DNA of 64,000 bases from Comamonas sp009360615 (lineage in GTDB: Bacteria > Pseudomonadota > Gammaproteobacteria > Burkholderiales > Burkholderiaceae_C), in NCBI RefSeq assembly GCF_035784015.1, contig NZ_JALKOW010000001.1. One strand, 5' to 3'. Positions 1 through 7,284 of the stretch are shown here, in pieces. The position numbers and the translations under genes are program-made. The first letter of the stretch is position 1; every line of letters begins with the position of its first letter. The notes below the pieces were generated by a model. That model ran no database searches, was not told where the DNA came from, and was given only the letters and a program-made list of their open reading frames with translations.

Positions 1-360
1 ACAGAATCTCGGTTAGAGGTTGCCGACAACACCGGCGCGAAGTCTGTTCAGTGCATTAAGGTGCTGGGCGGTTCTCATCGTCGCTACGCAAGTGTTGGCG
101 ACATCATCAAGGTGAGCGTCAAGGAAGCAGCTCCTCGTGGTCGCGTCAAAAAAGGCGAGATCTACAGTGCTGTGGTGGTGCGCACCGCCAAGGGCATCCG
201 TCGTGCAGACGGTTCGCTCGTGAAGTTCGACGGTAATGCCGCCGTGCTGCTGAACGCCAAGCTGGAGCCCATCGGCACCCGCATCTTTGGCCCCGTGACT
301 CGTGAACTGCGTACCGAAAAGTTCATGAAGATCGTGTCGCTGGCCCCTGAAGTTCTCTAA
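1..360 (+). CDS. rplN: 50S ribosomal protein L14 (uL14), 5' end outside window
   Basis: The reading frame is open from base 1 and begins with TESRLEVADNTGA, which corresponds to about residue 4 of L14, so only the first three codons lie outside the window. The rest of the protein is complete and ends EVL-stop. L14 binds 23S rRNA in the large subunit at the interface with the small subunit. The motifs VQCIKVLGGS and RRADGSLVKFDGNAAVL are typical of the family. A GTG at 61 is an internal codon (V of KVLGG), not a start. It opens the preserved spc order L14-L24-L5-S14-S8-L6-L18-S5-L30-L15-SecY, with rplX 12 bases downstream. Confidence 0.97.
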   Translation, partial: TESRLEVADNTGAKSVQCIKVLGGSHRRYASVGDIIKVSVKEAAPRGRVKKGEIYSAVVVRTAKGIRRADGSLVKFDGNAAVLLNAKLEPIGTRIFGPVTRELRTEKFMKIVSLAPEVL

Positions 361-372
361 AGGAGTAGCACC

Positions 373-690
373 ATGAACAAGATTCGCAAGGGCGACGAAG
401 TTATCGTGCTGACCGGCCGTGACAAGGGCAAGCGTGGCGTGGTTTCTCTGCGCAAGGATGACTCCCACGTGATCGTGGACGGTGTCAACCTGGTCAAGAA
501 GCACACCAAGCCTAACCCCATGAAGGGCACCACCGGCGGTATCGTGGAAAAGGCCATGCCTATCCACCAATCCAACGTGGCTATCTTCAATGCAGCGACC
601 GGCAAGGCTGATCGCGTGGGCATCAAGGTGAACGCCGACGGCACACGTGTTCGCGTGTTCAAGTCCAATGGCGCTGAAATCGCCGCCTAA
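373..690 (+). CDS. rplX: 50S ribosomal protein L24 (uL24)
   Basis: This is a 105-residue protein of normal L24 length. L24 is one of the first proteins to bind 23S rRNA and starts large-subunit assembly. The KOW motif is visible near the N-terminus (VIVLTGRDKGKRG, about residues 11-23), followed by the family motif VDGVNLVKKHTKPNP. The ATG is preceded by AAAGGAGTAGCACC, a good ribosome binding site, and lies 12 bases after rplN. It is transcribed within the spc operon. Confidence 0.97.
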   Translation: MNKIRKGDEVIVLTGRDKGKRGVVSLRKDDSHVIVDGVNLVKKHTKPNPMKGTTGGIVEKAMPIHQSNVAIFNAATGKADRVGIKVNADGTRVRVFKSNGAEIAA

Positions 691-700
691 GGAGTAACAC

Positions 701-1240
701 ATGGCACGACTGCAAAAACTCTATCGCGAAAAGATCGCGGCTGAACTGAAGGAAAAGTTCGGCTACACCTCCGCTATGGAAGTGCCCCGTCTGACCAAGA
801 TCACTCTGAACATGGGTGTGAGCGAAGCCGTGGCCGACAAGAAGGTGATGGACAACGCCGTGGCTGACCTGACCAAGATTGCTGGTCAGAAGCCTGTGGT
901 GACCAAGGCCAAGAAGGCTATCGCTGGTTTCAAGATCCGCGAAGGCCAGGCCATCGGCTGCATGGTGACCCTGCGTGGCGTTCAGATGTACGAATTCCTG
1001 GACCGTTTCGTGACCGTGGCTCTGCCCCGCGTGCGTGACTTCCGTGGCATCTCGGGTCGTTCGTTCGACGGTCGCGGCAACTACAACGTTGGCGTCAAAG
1101 AACAAATCATCTTCCCCGAAATCGAGTACGACAAGGTGGACGCTCTGCGTGGTCTGAACATCAGCATCACGACAACAGCGAAGAACGACGAAGAGTGCAA
1201 GGCACTGCTCGCCGCTTTCAAATTCCCCTTCAAGAACTGA
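701..1240 (+). CDS. rplE: 50S ribosomal protein L5 (uL5)
   Basis: The 179-residue product is full-length L5, which binds 5S rRNA and contacts the P-site tRNA in the large subunit. The motifs MEVPRLTKITLNMGVSEA near the N-terminus and RDFRGISGRSFDGRGNYN in the middle are diagnostic, and GLNISITTTA lies near the C-terminus. It starts ATGGCACGACTG after a GGAGTAACAC binding site, 10 bases after rplX. rpsN begins 8 bases past the stop codon, so the genes are tightly coupled. Confidence 0.97.
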   Translation: MARLQKLYREKIAAELKEKFGYTSAMEVPRLTKITLNMGVSEAVADKKVMDNAVADLTKIAGQKPVVTKAKKAIAGFKIREGQAIGCMVTLRGVQMYEFLDRFVTVALPRVRDFRGISGRSFDGRGNYNVGVKEQIIFPEIEYDKVDALRGLNISITTTAKNDEECKALLAAFKFPFKN

Positions 1241-1248
1241 GGTGGCGC

Positions 1249-1554
1249 ATGGCTAAAGTAGCAATGATTCAGCGCGAACTGAAGCGCGAAAAGCTGGCAG
1301 CCAAGTATGCTGCCAAGTATGCAGAACTGAAGGCAATCGCCGGCGACGTGAAGCGTTCCGACGAAGAGCGCGAAGCCGCTCGCCTGGGTCTGCAGAAGCT
1401 GCCCCGTAACTCGAACCCCACTCGCCAGCGTAACCGTTGCGAGATCACTGGCCGTCCTCGCGGTACCTTCCGCCAATTCGGTCTGGGTCGCGCCAAGGTG
1501 CGTGAATTGGCCTTTGCTGGCGACATCCCCGGTGTCACCAAGGCCAGCTGGTAA
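1249..1554 (+). CDS. rpsN: 30S ribosomal protein S14 (uS14), long zinc-free form
   Basis: The 101-residue protein starts at ATG 1249 (MAKVAMIQRELKREK). Upstream in-frame codons lie inside rplE and are not used. S14 sits in the head of the small subunit. The C-terminal core RQRNRCEITGRPRGTFRQFG is diagnostic. Only one cysteine is present, so this is the longer form without the CxxC zinc ribbon, as expected for Proteobacteria. The GAGGTGGCGC before the ATG includes the end of rplE and serves as the ribosome binding site. Confidence 0.96.
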   Translation: MAKVAMIQRELKREKLAAKYAAKYAELKAIAGDVKRSDEEREAARLGLQKLPRNSNPTRQRNRCEITGRPRGTFRQFGLGRAKVRELAFAGDIPGVTKASW

Positions 1555-1574
1555 GCAAGCAGGAGAGATTAAAC

Positions 1575-1970
1575 ATGAGCATGAGTGATCCCATCGCTGA
1601 CTTGCTGACCCGCATCCGCAATGCACAACTGGTCTCCAAGGCCACTGTGTCGGCTCCTTCCTCCAAGGTCAAGGTTGCCATCGCACAAGTGCTGAAGGAA
1701 GAAGGCTATATCGACGGCTTCGAAGTGAAGTCCGAAGGTGGCAAGTCCGAACTCGAAATTACCCTGAAGTACTACGCCGGTCGCCCTGTGATCGAACGTA
1801 TCGAGCGTGTGAGCCGTCCCGGCCTGCGCGTCTACAAGGGTCGTCACGCAATCCCTCAGGTCCAGAACGGCCTGGGTGTGGCCATCGTCACTACGCCCAA
1901 GGGCGTGATGACCGATCGCAAAGCACGTGCTGCCGGTATCGGCGGTGAAGTGCTGTGCTATGTGGCCTAA
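1575..1970 (+). CDS. rpsH: 30S ribosomal protein S8 (uS8)
   Basis: This is a 131-residue S8, the normal length. S8 binds helix 21 of 16S rRNA and, in enterobacteria, also represses the spc operon by binding its mRNA. MSMSDPIADLLTRIRNAQ at the N-terminus and the C-terminal GIGGEVLCYVA are family signatures. The start follows GCAGGAGAGATTAAAC. Whether the repression loop is preserved here cannot be judged by eye. Confidence 0.97.
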   Translation: MSMSDPIADLLTRIRNAQLVSKATVSAPSSKVKVAIAQVLKEEGYIDGFEVKSEGGKSELEITLKYYAGRPVIERIERVSRPGLRVYKGRHAIPQVQNGLGVAIVTTPKGVMTDRKARAAGIGGEVLCYVA

Positions 1971-1994
1971 CGGACATTAAGGAGAAATACTGAA

Positions 1995-2528
1995 ATGTCT
2001 CGCGTAGCAAAAGCTATTGTGACCATCCCCGCTGGTGTGGATGTGTCCATCAACGCTGAATCCATCAAGGTCAAGGGCAAGGGCGGCGATCTGTCCCTGG
2101 CTCTGAACCGCCTGGTGACCATCGGCAACAACGACGGCAAGCTGTCCTTTGCTCCCGCCAACGACTCCCGTGAAGCTGACGCTCTGGCCGGTACTTTCCG
2201 CCAGCTGGTCAACAACATGGTCAAGGGCGTGACCGAAGGCTTCGAGAAGAAGCTGACGCTGATCGGCGTGGGCTACAAGGCCGCTGCACAAGGTTCCAAG
2301 CTGAACCTGGCGGTGGGCTTCTCGCACCCCGTCAACTTCGAGATGCCTGCCGGCATCACTGTCGCTACCCCCACTCCGACTGAAATCGTGATCAAGGGTG
2401 CTGACCGTCAAGTGGTCGGTCAATTGGCTGCTGAGATCCGTGCCGTTCGTCCTCCCGAGCCTTACAAGGGCAAGGGCATTCGCTATGCGAATGAGAAGGT
2501 CGTGATCAAAGAGACCAAGAAGAAGTAA
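1995..2528 (+). CDS. rplF: 50S ribosomal protein L6 (uL6)
   Basis: The 177-residue product is full-length L6, a two-domain protein near the factor-binding region of the large subunit. The C-terminal signature RPPEPYKGKGIRYANE is present around residues 152-167, and the first domain contains LALNRLVTIGN. The ATG is preceded by TAAGGAGAAATACTGAA. It is 24 bases downstream of rpsH and 11 bases upstream of rplR. Confidence 0.97.
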   Translation: MSRVAKAIVTIPAGVDVSINAESIKVKGKGGDLSLALNRLVTIGNNDGKLSFAPANDSREADALAGTFRQLVNNMVKGVTEGFEKKLTLIGVGYKAAAQGSKLNLAVGFSHPVNFEMPAGITVATPTPTEIVIKGADRQVVGQLAAEIRAVRPPEPYKGKGIRYANEKVVIKETKKK

Positions 2529-2539
2529 GGAGCTGCATG

Positions 2540-2905
2540 ATGTTGAACAAGAAAGAGCAGCGTCTGCGCCGTGCCCGTCAGACTCGCATCCGCATTGCCC
2601 AGCAAGGCGTTGCACGTCTGAGCGTGAACCGCACCAATCTCCATATCTACGCCTCCGTGGTTTCGGAAGACGGCACCACCGTGCTGGCTTCGGCCTCCAC
2701 TGCAGAAGCCGAAGTGCGTTCGCAACTCGGCGCCGCTGGCAAGGGTGGCAACGTGGCCGCCGCCACGCTGATCGGCAAGCGCATTGCTGAAAAGGCTAAG
2801 GCTGCTGGCGTTGAGAAAGTGGCTTTCGACCGCGCCGGTTTTGCATACCACGGCCGCGTGAAGGCTTTGGCAGAAGCCGCTCGCGAAGCGGGCCTGCAGT
2901 TCTAA
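2540..2905 (+). CDS. rplR: 50S ribosomal protein L18 (uL18)
   Basis: Two ATG codons stand in tandem at 2537 and 2540. The second gives MLNKKEQRLRRARQTR, the form common in betaproteobacteria, and sits 7 bases from AAGGAG, so it is preferred (121 residues). L18 helps bring 5S rRNA to the large subunit. The motifs RLSVNRTNLHIYASV and the C-terminal FDRAGFAYHGRVKALAEAAREAGL confirm the family. Confidence 0.95.
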   Translation: MLNKKEQRLRRARQTRIRIAQQGVARLSVNRTNLHIYASVVSEDGTTVLASASTAEAEVRSQLGAAGKGGNVAAATLIGKRIAEKAKAAGVEKVAFDRAGFAYHGRVKALAEAAREAGLQF

Positions 2906-2920
2906 GCGGAGCGGATACAA

Positions 2921-3442
2921 ATGGCTAAATTTTCCCCCAAGGTGCAAGACGAAGGTCGTGACGACGGTCTGCGCGAAAAAATGATCGCGGTCAACCGCGT
3001 CACCAAGGTCGTGAAGGGCGGTCGTATTCTCGGCTTCGCTGCACTGACCGTGGTTGGCGACGGTGATGGTCGCGTTGGCATGGGTAAGGGCAAGTCCAAG
3101 GAAGTGCCCGCCGCCGTGCAAAAAGCGATGGAAGAATGCCGTCGCAACCTGATGAAGGTTGCACTGAAGAGCGGCACCATTCACCACTCGGTGAAGGGCC
3201 ATCACGGCGCTGCCAAGGTCGAGCTGCACCCCGCTCCCAAGGGTACCGGCATCATCGCCGGCGGCCCAATGCGCGCTGTTTTTGAAGTGGTGGGTATCAC
3301 CGACATCGTGGCCAAGAGCCACGGTTCGTCGAACCCCTACAACATGGTTCGCGCAACTTTCGACGCTTTGAAGAACTCCACGACCCCTGCGAACGTGGCG
3401 GCAAAGCGCGGCAAGTCGGTCGAAGACATCTTCACCGCCTGA
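2921..3442 (+). CDS. rpsE: 30S ribosomal protein S5 (uS5)
   Basis: This 173-residue S5 acts in decoding accuracy and lines the mRNA entry tunnel. The double-stranded RNA-binding N-domain is visible (REKMIAVNRVTKVVKGGRI, then VVGDGDGRVGMGKGKSKEVP), followed by the C-domain GTGIIAGGPMRAVFEVVGI. It starts ATGGCTAAATTT after GCGGAGCGGATACAA, 15 bases past rplR. Confidence 0.97.
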   Translation: MAKFSPKVQDEGRDDGLREKMIAVNRVTKVVKGGRILGFAALTVVGDGDGRVGMGKGKSKEVPAAVQKAMEECRRNLMKVALKSGTIHHSVKGHHGAAKVELHPAPKGTGIIAGGPMRAVFEVVGITDIVAKSHGSSNPYNMVRATFDALKNSTTPANVAAKRGKSVEDIFTA

Positions 3443-3456
3443 TCGGAGTCCAGCAC

Positions 3457-3639
3457 ATGACAACACAACAAACTGTCAAGATTCAGCTGGTTCGTAGCCC
3501 CATCGGCACCAAAGAGTCGCACCGTGCGACTGTGCGTGGCCTGGGTCTGCGCAAGCTGAACAGCGTCAGCGAACTGCAGGACACTCCTGAAGTGCGCGGC
3601 ATGATTAACAAGATCGCCTACTTGGTGAAGGTTCTCTGA
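3457..3639 (+). CDS. rpmD: 50S ribosomal protein L30 (uL30)
   Basis: The 60-residue product is a normal L30. The motif VKIQLVRSPIGTKESHRATV covers the first strand, and LRKLNSVSELQDTPEVRGM the helix. It begins ATGACAACACAA after ATCGGAGTCCAGCAC and ends 11 bases before the preferred rplO start. Confidence 0.96.
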   Translation: MTTQQTVKIQLVRSPIGTKESHRATVRGLGLRKLNSVSELQDTPEVRGMINKIAYLVKVL

Positions 3640-3650
3640 AAGGATTGATG

Positions 3651-4082
3651 ATGGAACTCAATAGCATCAAGCCTGCAGACGGCGCCAAGCACGCCAAGCG
3701 TCGCGTGGGTCGCGGTATCGGTTCTGGTCTGGGTAAGACTGCCGGTCGCGGTCACAAGGGTCAGAAGTCGCGTTCGGGTGGCTACCACAAGGTGGGCTTC
3801 GAAGGCGGTCAGATGCCTCTGCAGCGTCGCCTGCCCAAGCGTGGCTTCAAGTCGCATCTGCTGAAGTTCAATGCAGAAGTGACCCTGTCCGAGCTGGATA
3901 AGCTCGGCCTGGCCGAAGTCGATCTGGCTGCTCTGAAGCAAGCCGGTCTGGTCGGTTCTATCGCCAAGGTCGTGAAGATCATCAAGAGCGGTGAACTGAC
4001 AAAGGCTGTCAAGCTCAATGGTATCGGCGCTACCGCCGGTGCCAAGGCTGCCATCGAAGCTGCCGGTGGCAGCGTCGCCTGA
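3651..4082 (+). CDS. rplO: 50S ribosomal protein L15 (uL15)
   Basis: L15 has 143 residues when started at ATG 3651 (MELNSIKPADGAKHAKRRVG). An adjacent ATG at 3648 and a TTG at 3645 are also in frame, but 3651 gives the usual N-terminus and the best spacing from AAAGGATTG. The basic glycine-rich segment GRGIGSGLGKTAGRGHKGQK is characteristic. L15 is a late assembly protein of the large subunit. The stop is followed by secY after 24 bases. Confidence 0.94.
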   Translation: MELNSIKPADGAKHAKRRVGRGIGSGLGKTAGRGHKGQKSRSGGYHKVGFEGGQMPLQRRLPKRGFKSHLLKFNAEVTLSELDKLGLAEVDLAALKQAGLVGSIAKVVKIIKSGELTKAVKLNGIGATAGAKAAIEAAGGSVA

Positions 4083-4106
4083 TTAAAGTTCTGAAAGAAG
4101 ACATCC

Positions 4107-5420
4107 GTGGCTACTAGCGCAGCTCAAATTGCAAAGACTGGAAAATTCGGCGACCTGCGTCGTCGTCTGGTTTTTCTGTTGCTTGCGCTGGTCGTATACC
4201 GTATCGGGGCGCATATCCCCGTTCCGGGCATCGACCCAGCGCAGCTGCAGCAGCTGTTCTCTGGCCAGCAGGGCGGCATTCTCAATCTGTTCAACATGTT
4301 CTCGGGTGGAGCGCTCTCGCGCTTCACAGTGTTCGCACTGGGGATCATGCCGTACATCTCGGCATCGATCATCATGCAGCTCATGACCTACGTGGTTCCG
4401 ACATTCGAGCAGATGAAAAAGGAAGGTGAAGCGGGTCGTCGCAAGATTACCCAGTACACCCGCTACGGCACTCTGGGCCTGGCGCTGTTTCAGTCCTTGG
4501 GAATTGCTGTTGCCCTGGAAAGCTCCGCAGGCTTGGTTCTGAACCCTGGTTTTGGCTTCCGCATGACTGCGGTCGTCAGTCTCACGGCCGGAACCCTGTT
4601 CCTGATGTGGCTCGGTGAACAGATCACGGAACGTGGTCTGGGCAACGGTATCTCGATACTGATTTTTGGCGGTATCGCCGCAGGCCTGCCGAGCTCCATC
4701 GGTGGCCTGCTGGAACTGGTGCGCACCGGTGCCATGAGCATTCTGGCGGCAATCTTCATTGTTCTCGTTGTGGCAGCCGTGACGTATTTCGTCGTGTATG
4801 TCGAACGAGGTCAACGCAAGATCTTGGTGAATTACGCACGCCGGCAAGTCGGCAACAAGGTGTACGGTGGACAGTCTTCGCACTTGCCACTGAAGCTGAA
4901 CATGGCAGGTGTGATTCCTCCCATCTTCGCTTCGTCGATCATCTTGCTGCCTGCTACGGTGGTGAATTGGTTCAGTGCAGGAGAATCCATGCGCTGGCTG
5001 AAGGATATTGCGAGCACGCTGACCCCTGGTCAGCCAATCTATGTCATCCTTTATGCTGCCGCGATCATTTTCTTCTGCTTCTTCTATACGGCCCTGGTGT
5101 TCAACAGCCGGGAAACTGCCGACAACCTGAAGAAGAGTGGCGCTTTCATCCCCGGGATTCGTCCTGGCGAACAGACAGCACGCTACATTGACAAGATTCT
5201 GGTTCGCCTGACCCTGGCTGGCGCGATCTACATTACCTTCGTGTGCTTGTTGCCCGAATTCCTGATCCTGAAGTACAACGTTCCGTTCTACTTCGGCGGT
5301 ACATCGTTGCTGATCATCGTGGTCGTGACAATGGACTTCATGGCGCAAGTGCAGAACTACGTGATGTCGCAGCAATACGAGTCGCTCCTGAAAAAAGCGA
5401 ACTTTAAGGCTGGTATTTGA
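4107..5420 (+). CDS. secY: Sec translocon channel subunit SecY
   Basis: The 437-residue integral inner-membrane protein forms the protein-conducting channel of the Sec translocase with SecE and SecG. About ten hydrophobic segments are evident, beginning LRRRLVFLLLALVVYRIG. Hallmarks include GAHIPVPGID, GILNLFNMFSGGALSRFTVFALGI, and the cytoplasmic loop VERGQRKILVNYARRQVG. The start is GTG (gtggctactagc) with GAAAGAAG upstream. It is the last spc-operon gene before a stem-loop and rpmJ. Confidence 0.97.
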   Translation: MATSAAQIAKTGKFGDLRRRLVFLLLALVVYRIGAHIPVPGIDPAQLQQLFSGQQGGILNLFNMFSGGALSRFTVFALGIMPYISASIIMQLMTYVVPTFEQMKKEGEAGRRKITQYTRYGTLGLALFQSLGIAVALESSAGLVLNPGFGFRMTAVVSLTAGTLFLMWLGEQITERGLGNGISILIFGGIAAGLPSSIGGLLELVRTGAMSILAAIFIVLVVAAVTYFVVYVERGQRKILVNYARRQVGNKVYGGQSSHLPLKLNMAGVIPPIFASSIILLPATVVNWFSAGESMRWLKDIASTLTPGQPIYVILYAAAIIFFCFFYTALVFNSRETADNLKKSGAFIPGIRPGEQTARYIDKILVRLTLAGAIYITFVCLLPEFLILKYNVPFYFGGTSLLIIVVVTMDFMAQVQNYVMSQQYESLLKKANFKAGI

Positions 5421-5426
5421 TGACAA

Positions 5427-5446
5427 GGCTGCCCAAGGGGGCAGCC
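5427..5446 (+). promoter_or_regulatory. Stem-loop between secY and rpmJ
   Basis: GGCTGCCC (5427-5434) pairs perfectly with GGGCAGCC (5439-5446) across the loop AAGG. No U-tract follows (TGCCAAAAG), so it is not a classical intrinsic terminator. It lies 6 bases after the secY stop, where infA sits in many related genomes, and may mark partial termination or mRNA processing between the spc and alpha parts of the cluster. Confidence 0.6.
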
Positions 5447-5536
5447 TGCCAAAAGTTAGTAGACGCCCTTCGATCTGTCGCGGGCATTGTTTCCCGGTCG
5501 ATAGGCCGAGTGGATGGAAAGTTTTAGGAGAAAAGA

Positions 5537-5650
5537 ATGAGAGTTTCGGCTTCGGTCAAGAAAATCTGCCGTAACTGCAAGATCATCCGCCGCAAAGGTG
5601 TTGTGCGCGTGATCTGCACTGACCAGCGCCACAAGCAGCGCCAAGGTTGA
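5537..5650 (+). CDS. rpmJ: 50S ribosomal protein L36 (bL36), zinc-ribbon form
   Basis: This 37-residue protein is encoded by ATGAGAGTTTCGGCT to TGA. It reads MRVSASVKKICRNCKIIRR and continues to HKQRQG. Cysteines 11, 14 and 27 with His32 form the C-x2-C-x12-C-x4-H zinc ribbon, so this is the zinc-dependent form. The ribosome binding site is TTTTAGGAGAAAAGA. L36 is a small large-subunit protein. It is 22 bases upstream of rpsM. Confidence 0.95.
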   Translation: MRVSASVKKICRNCKIIRRKGVVRVICTDQRHKQRQG

Positions 5651-5672
5651 TTGAAAGCATTAGAGGACTAAT

Positions 5673-6038
5673 ATGGCACGTATTGCTGGCATTAACATCC
5701 CGCCGCACAAGCATGCTGAAATCGGCCTGACTGCCATCTATGGCATCGGTCGCACTACAGCTCGCAAGATCTGCGAAGCATGCGGTATCGAGTATTCCAA
5801 GAAGGTCAAGGACCTGACGGACGCTGATCTGGAAAAGATCCGTGACTTCCTGAATCCCATGACTCTGGAAGGTGATCTGCGTCGCGAAACCACGATGAAC
5901 ATCAAGCGCCTGATGGACATCGGCTGCTACCGCGGTTTCCGTCATCGTCGCGGCCTGCCCATGCGCGGTCAACGCACCCGTACAAATGCCCGTACCCGCA
6001 AGGGTCCGCGCAAGGGTGCAGCGGCTCTGAAGAAATAA
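5673..6038 (+). CDS. rpsM: 30S ribosomal protein S13 (uS13)
   Basis: This is a 121-residue S13, located in the head of the small subunit and contacting the P-site tRNA and L5. MARIAGINIPPHKHAEIGLT begins the protein. The helix-two-turn-helix region IYGIGRTTARKICEACGI and the C-terminal RGLPMRGQRTRTNARTRKGP are diagnostic. The start follows TTAGAGGACTAAT. The 22-base leader is too short for a long alpha-operon leader such as the S4-binding pseudoknot of E. coli. Confidence 0.97.
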   Translation: MARIAGINIPPHKHAEIGLTAIYGIGRTTARKICEACGIEYSKKVKDLTDADLEKIRDFLNPMTLEGDLRRETTMNIKRLMDIGCYRGFRHRRGLPMRGQRTRTNARTRKGPRKGAAALKK

Positions 6039-6055
6039 GAGATTGAAAGATCATT

Positions 6056-6460
6056 ATGGCTAAGTCTCCCGCAAACAACGCAGCTGCTCGCGTTCGCAAG
6101 AAGGTCCGTAAGAATATTTCTGACGGTATCGCGCACGTGCACGCTTCGTTCAACAACACGATCATCACCATCACCGACCGTCAAGGCAACGCTCTGTCGT
6201 GGGCTTCGTCGGGTGGCCAGGGCTTCAAGGGTTCGCGCAAGTCGACTCCCTTTGCTGCTCAGGTCGCTTCGGAAGTGGCTGGTCGTGCTGCTATCGAACA
6301 GGGCATCAAGAACCTGGAAGTTGAAATCAAGGGTCCCGGTCCTGGCCGTGAATCCTCGGTTCGCGCCCTGGGTGCTCTGGGTATCCGCATCACCTCCATC
6401 TCGGACGTGACACCGGTTCCCCACAACGGCTGCCGCCCTCAAAAGCGTCGTCGTATCTAA
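6056..6460 (+). CDS. rpsK: 30S ribosomal protein S11 (uS11)
   Basis: The 134-residue S11 lies on the platform of the small subunit near the mRNA exit. IAHVHASFNNTIITITDRQG and SSGGQGFKGSRKSTPFAAQ are strong signatures, and the C-terminus ends PVPHNGCRPQKRRRI, the classic S11 end. Lysine-rich N-terminus MAKSPANNAAARVRKKVRK. It starts 17 bases after rpsM. Confidence 0.97.
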   Translation: MAKSPANNAAARVRKKVRKNISDGIAHVHASFNNTIITITDRQGNALSWASSGGQGFKGSRKSTPFAAQVASEVAGRAAIEQGIKNLEVEIKGPGPGRESSVRALGALGIRITSISDVTPVPHNGCRPQKRRRI

Positions 6461-6477
6461 TTTTTATCAAGCCCACC

Positions 6478-6526
6478 GCCGCCCAGGTGCATTAGCATCG
6501 CGGGCGGCTCCCGTGTTTGCGCACGG
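6478..6526 (+). promoter_or_regulatory. Structured leader between rpsK and rpsD
   Basis: Two consecutive hairpins fit in this 88-base gap. GCCGCCC (6478-6484) pairs with GGGCGGC (6502-6508), and CCGTG (6511-6515) pairs with CACGG (6522-6526). The second is 22 bases upstream of the rpsD start. S4 is an autoregulator of this operon in E. coli, so a leader directly before rpsD could be a control site, but that is inference only. Confidence 0.45.
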
Positions 6527-6548
6527 TAGATGACACAAAGGAAATCAA

Positions 6549-7172
6549 GTGGCACGTTATATCGGCCCCAAGGCCAAACTCTCCCGCCGCGAAGGCACCG
6601 ATCTGTTCCTGAAGAGCGCACGTCGCTCCATCGCTGACAAGGCCAAGTTCGACACCAAGCCCGGTCAGCATGGCCGCACTTCCGGTCAGCGTACTTCCGA
6701 CTACGGTCTGCAACTGCGTGAAAAGCAGAAGGTCAAGCGCATGTATGGCGTGCTGGAGAAGCAATTCCGCCGCTACTTCGAAGCTGCTGACCGCAAGCGT
6801 GGCAACACTGGTGCCAACCTGCTGTCTCTGCTGGAATCGCGTCTGGACAACGTCGTGTACCGCATGGGCTTCGGCTCCACACGTGCTGAAGCACGTCAGC
6901 TGGTTTCCCACAAGGCCATCACTGTGAACGGCCAGGCCGTGAACATTCCTTCCTACTCCGTGAAGGAAGGCGATGTGGTTGCCGTGCGTGAAAAGTCCAA
7001 GAAGCAGGCTCGTATCGTCGAAGCCCTGCAACTGGCTTCTCAAGTGGGCTTCCCCGCGTGGGTCGAAGTGTCTGCCGACAAGGCAGAAGGTACTTTCAAG
7101 AAGTCTCCTGACCGCGACGAATTCGCTTCGGACATCAACGAATCCCTGATCGTTGAGTTGTACTCGCGTTAA
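6549..7172 (+). CDS. rpsD: 30S ribosomal protein S4 (uS4)
   Basis: The 207-residue S4 nucleates assembly of the 30S body. The start is GTG (GTGGCACGTTATATCGGC) after CAAAGGAAATCAA. The N-terminal region MARYIGPKAKLSRREGTDLF lacks a zinc-binding cysteine cluster. The S4 RNA-binding domain is visible as LDNVVYRMGFGSTRAEARQL and continues into a VSHKAITVNG segment. The C-terminus INESLIVELYSR is typical. Confidence 0.97.
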   Translation: MARYIGPKAKLSRREGTDLFLKSARRSIADKAKFDTKPGQHGRTSGQRTSDYGLQLREKQKVKRMYGVLEKQFRRYFEAADRKRGNTGANLLSLLESRLDNVVYRMGFGSTRAEARQLVSHKAITVNGQAVNIPSYSVKEGDVVAVREKSKKQARIVEALQLASQVGFPAWVEVSADKAEGTFKKSPDRDEFASDINESLIVELYSR

Positions 7173-7202
7173 TCTTTAGCAGCGACATTTCTGTAAACCG
7201 TC

Positions 7203-7230
7203 CCCACGGCGCGAGGCATCGCGCCGTGGG
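7203..7230 (+). promoter_or_regulatory. Perfect 12-bp stem-loop between rpsD and rpoA
   Basis: CCCACGGCGCGA (7203-7214) pairs without mismatch with TCGCGCCGTGGG (7219-7230) across the tetraloop GGCA. No T-run follows (TGCTTCACC), so it does not look like a simple intrinsic terminator. It lies 30 bases after the rpsD stop and 54 bases before the rpoA start. A likely role is mRNA processing or stabilisation that sets rpoA output relative to the ribosomal genes. Confidence 0.6.
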
Positions 7231-7284
7231 TGCTTCACCAGCCTTACCGGTGTAACGAGCCGAGGGTATTGAGAGGAAGTCTGC

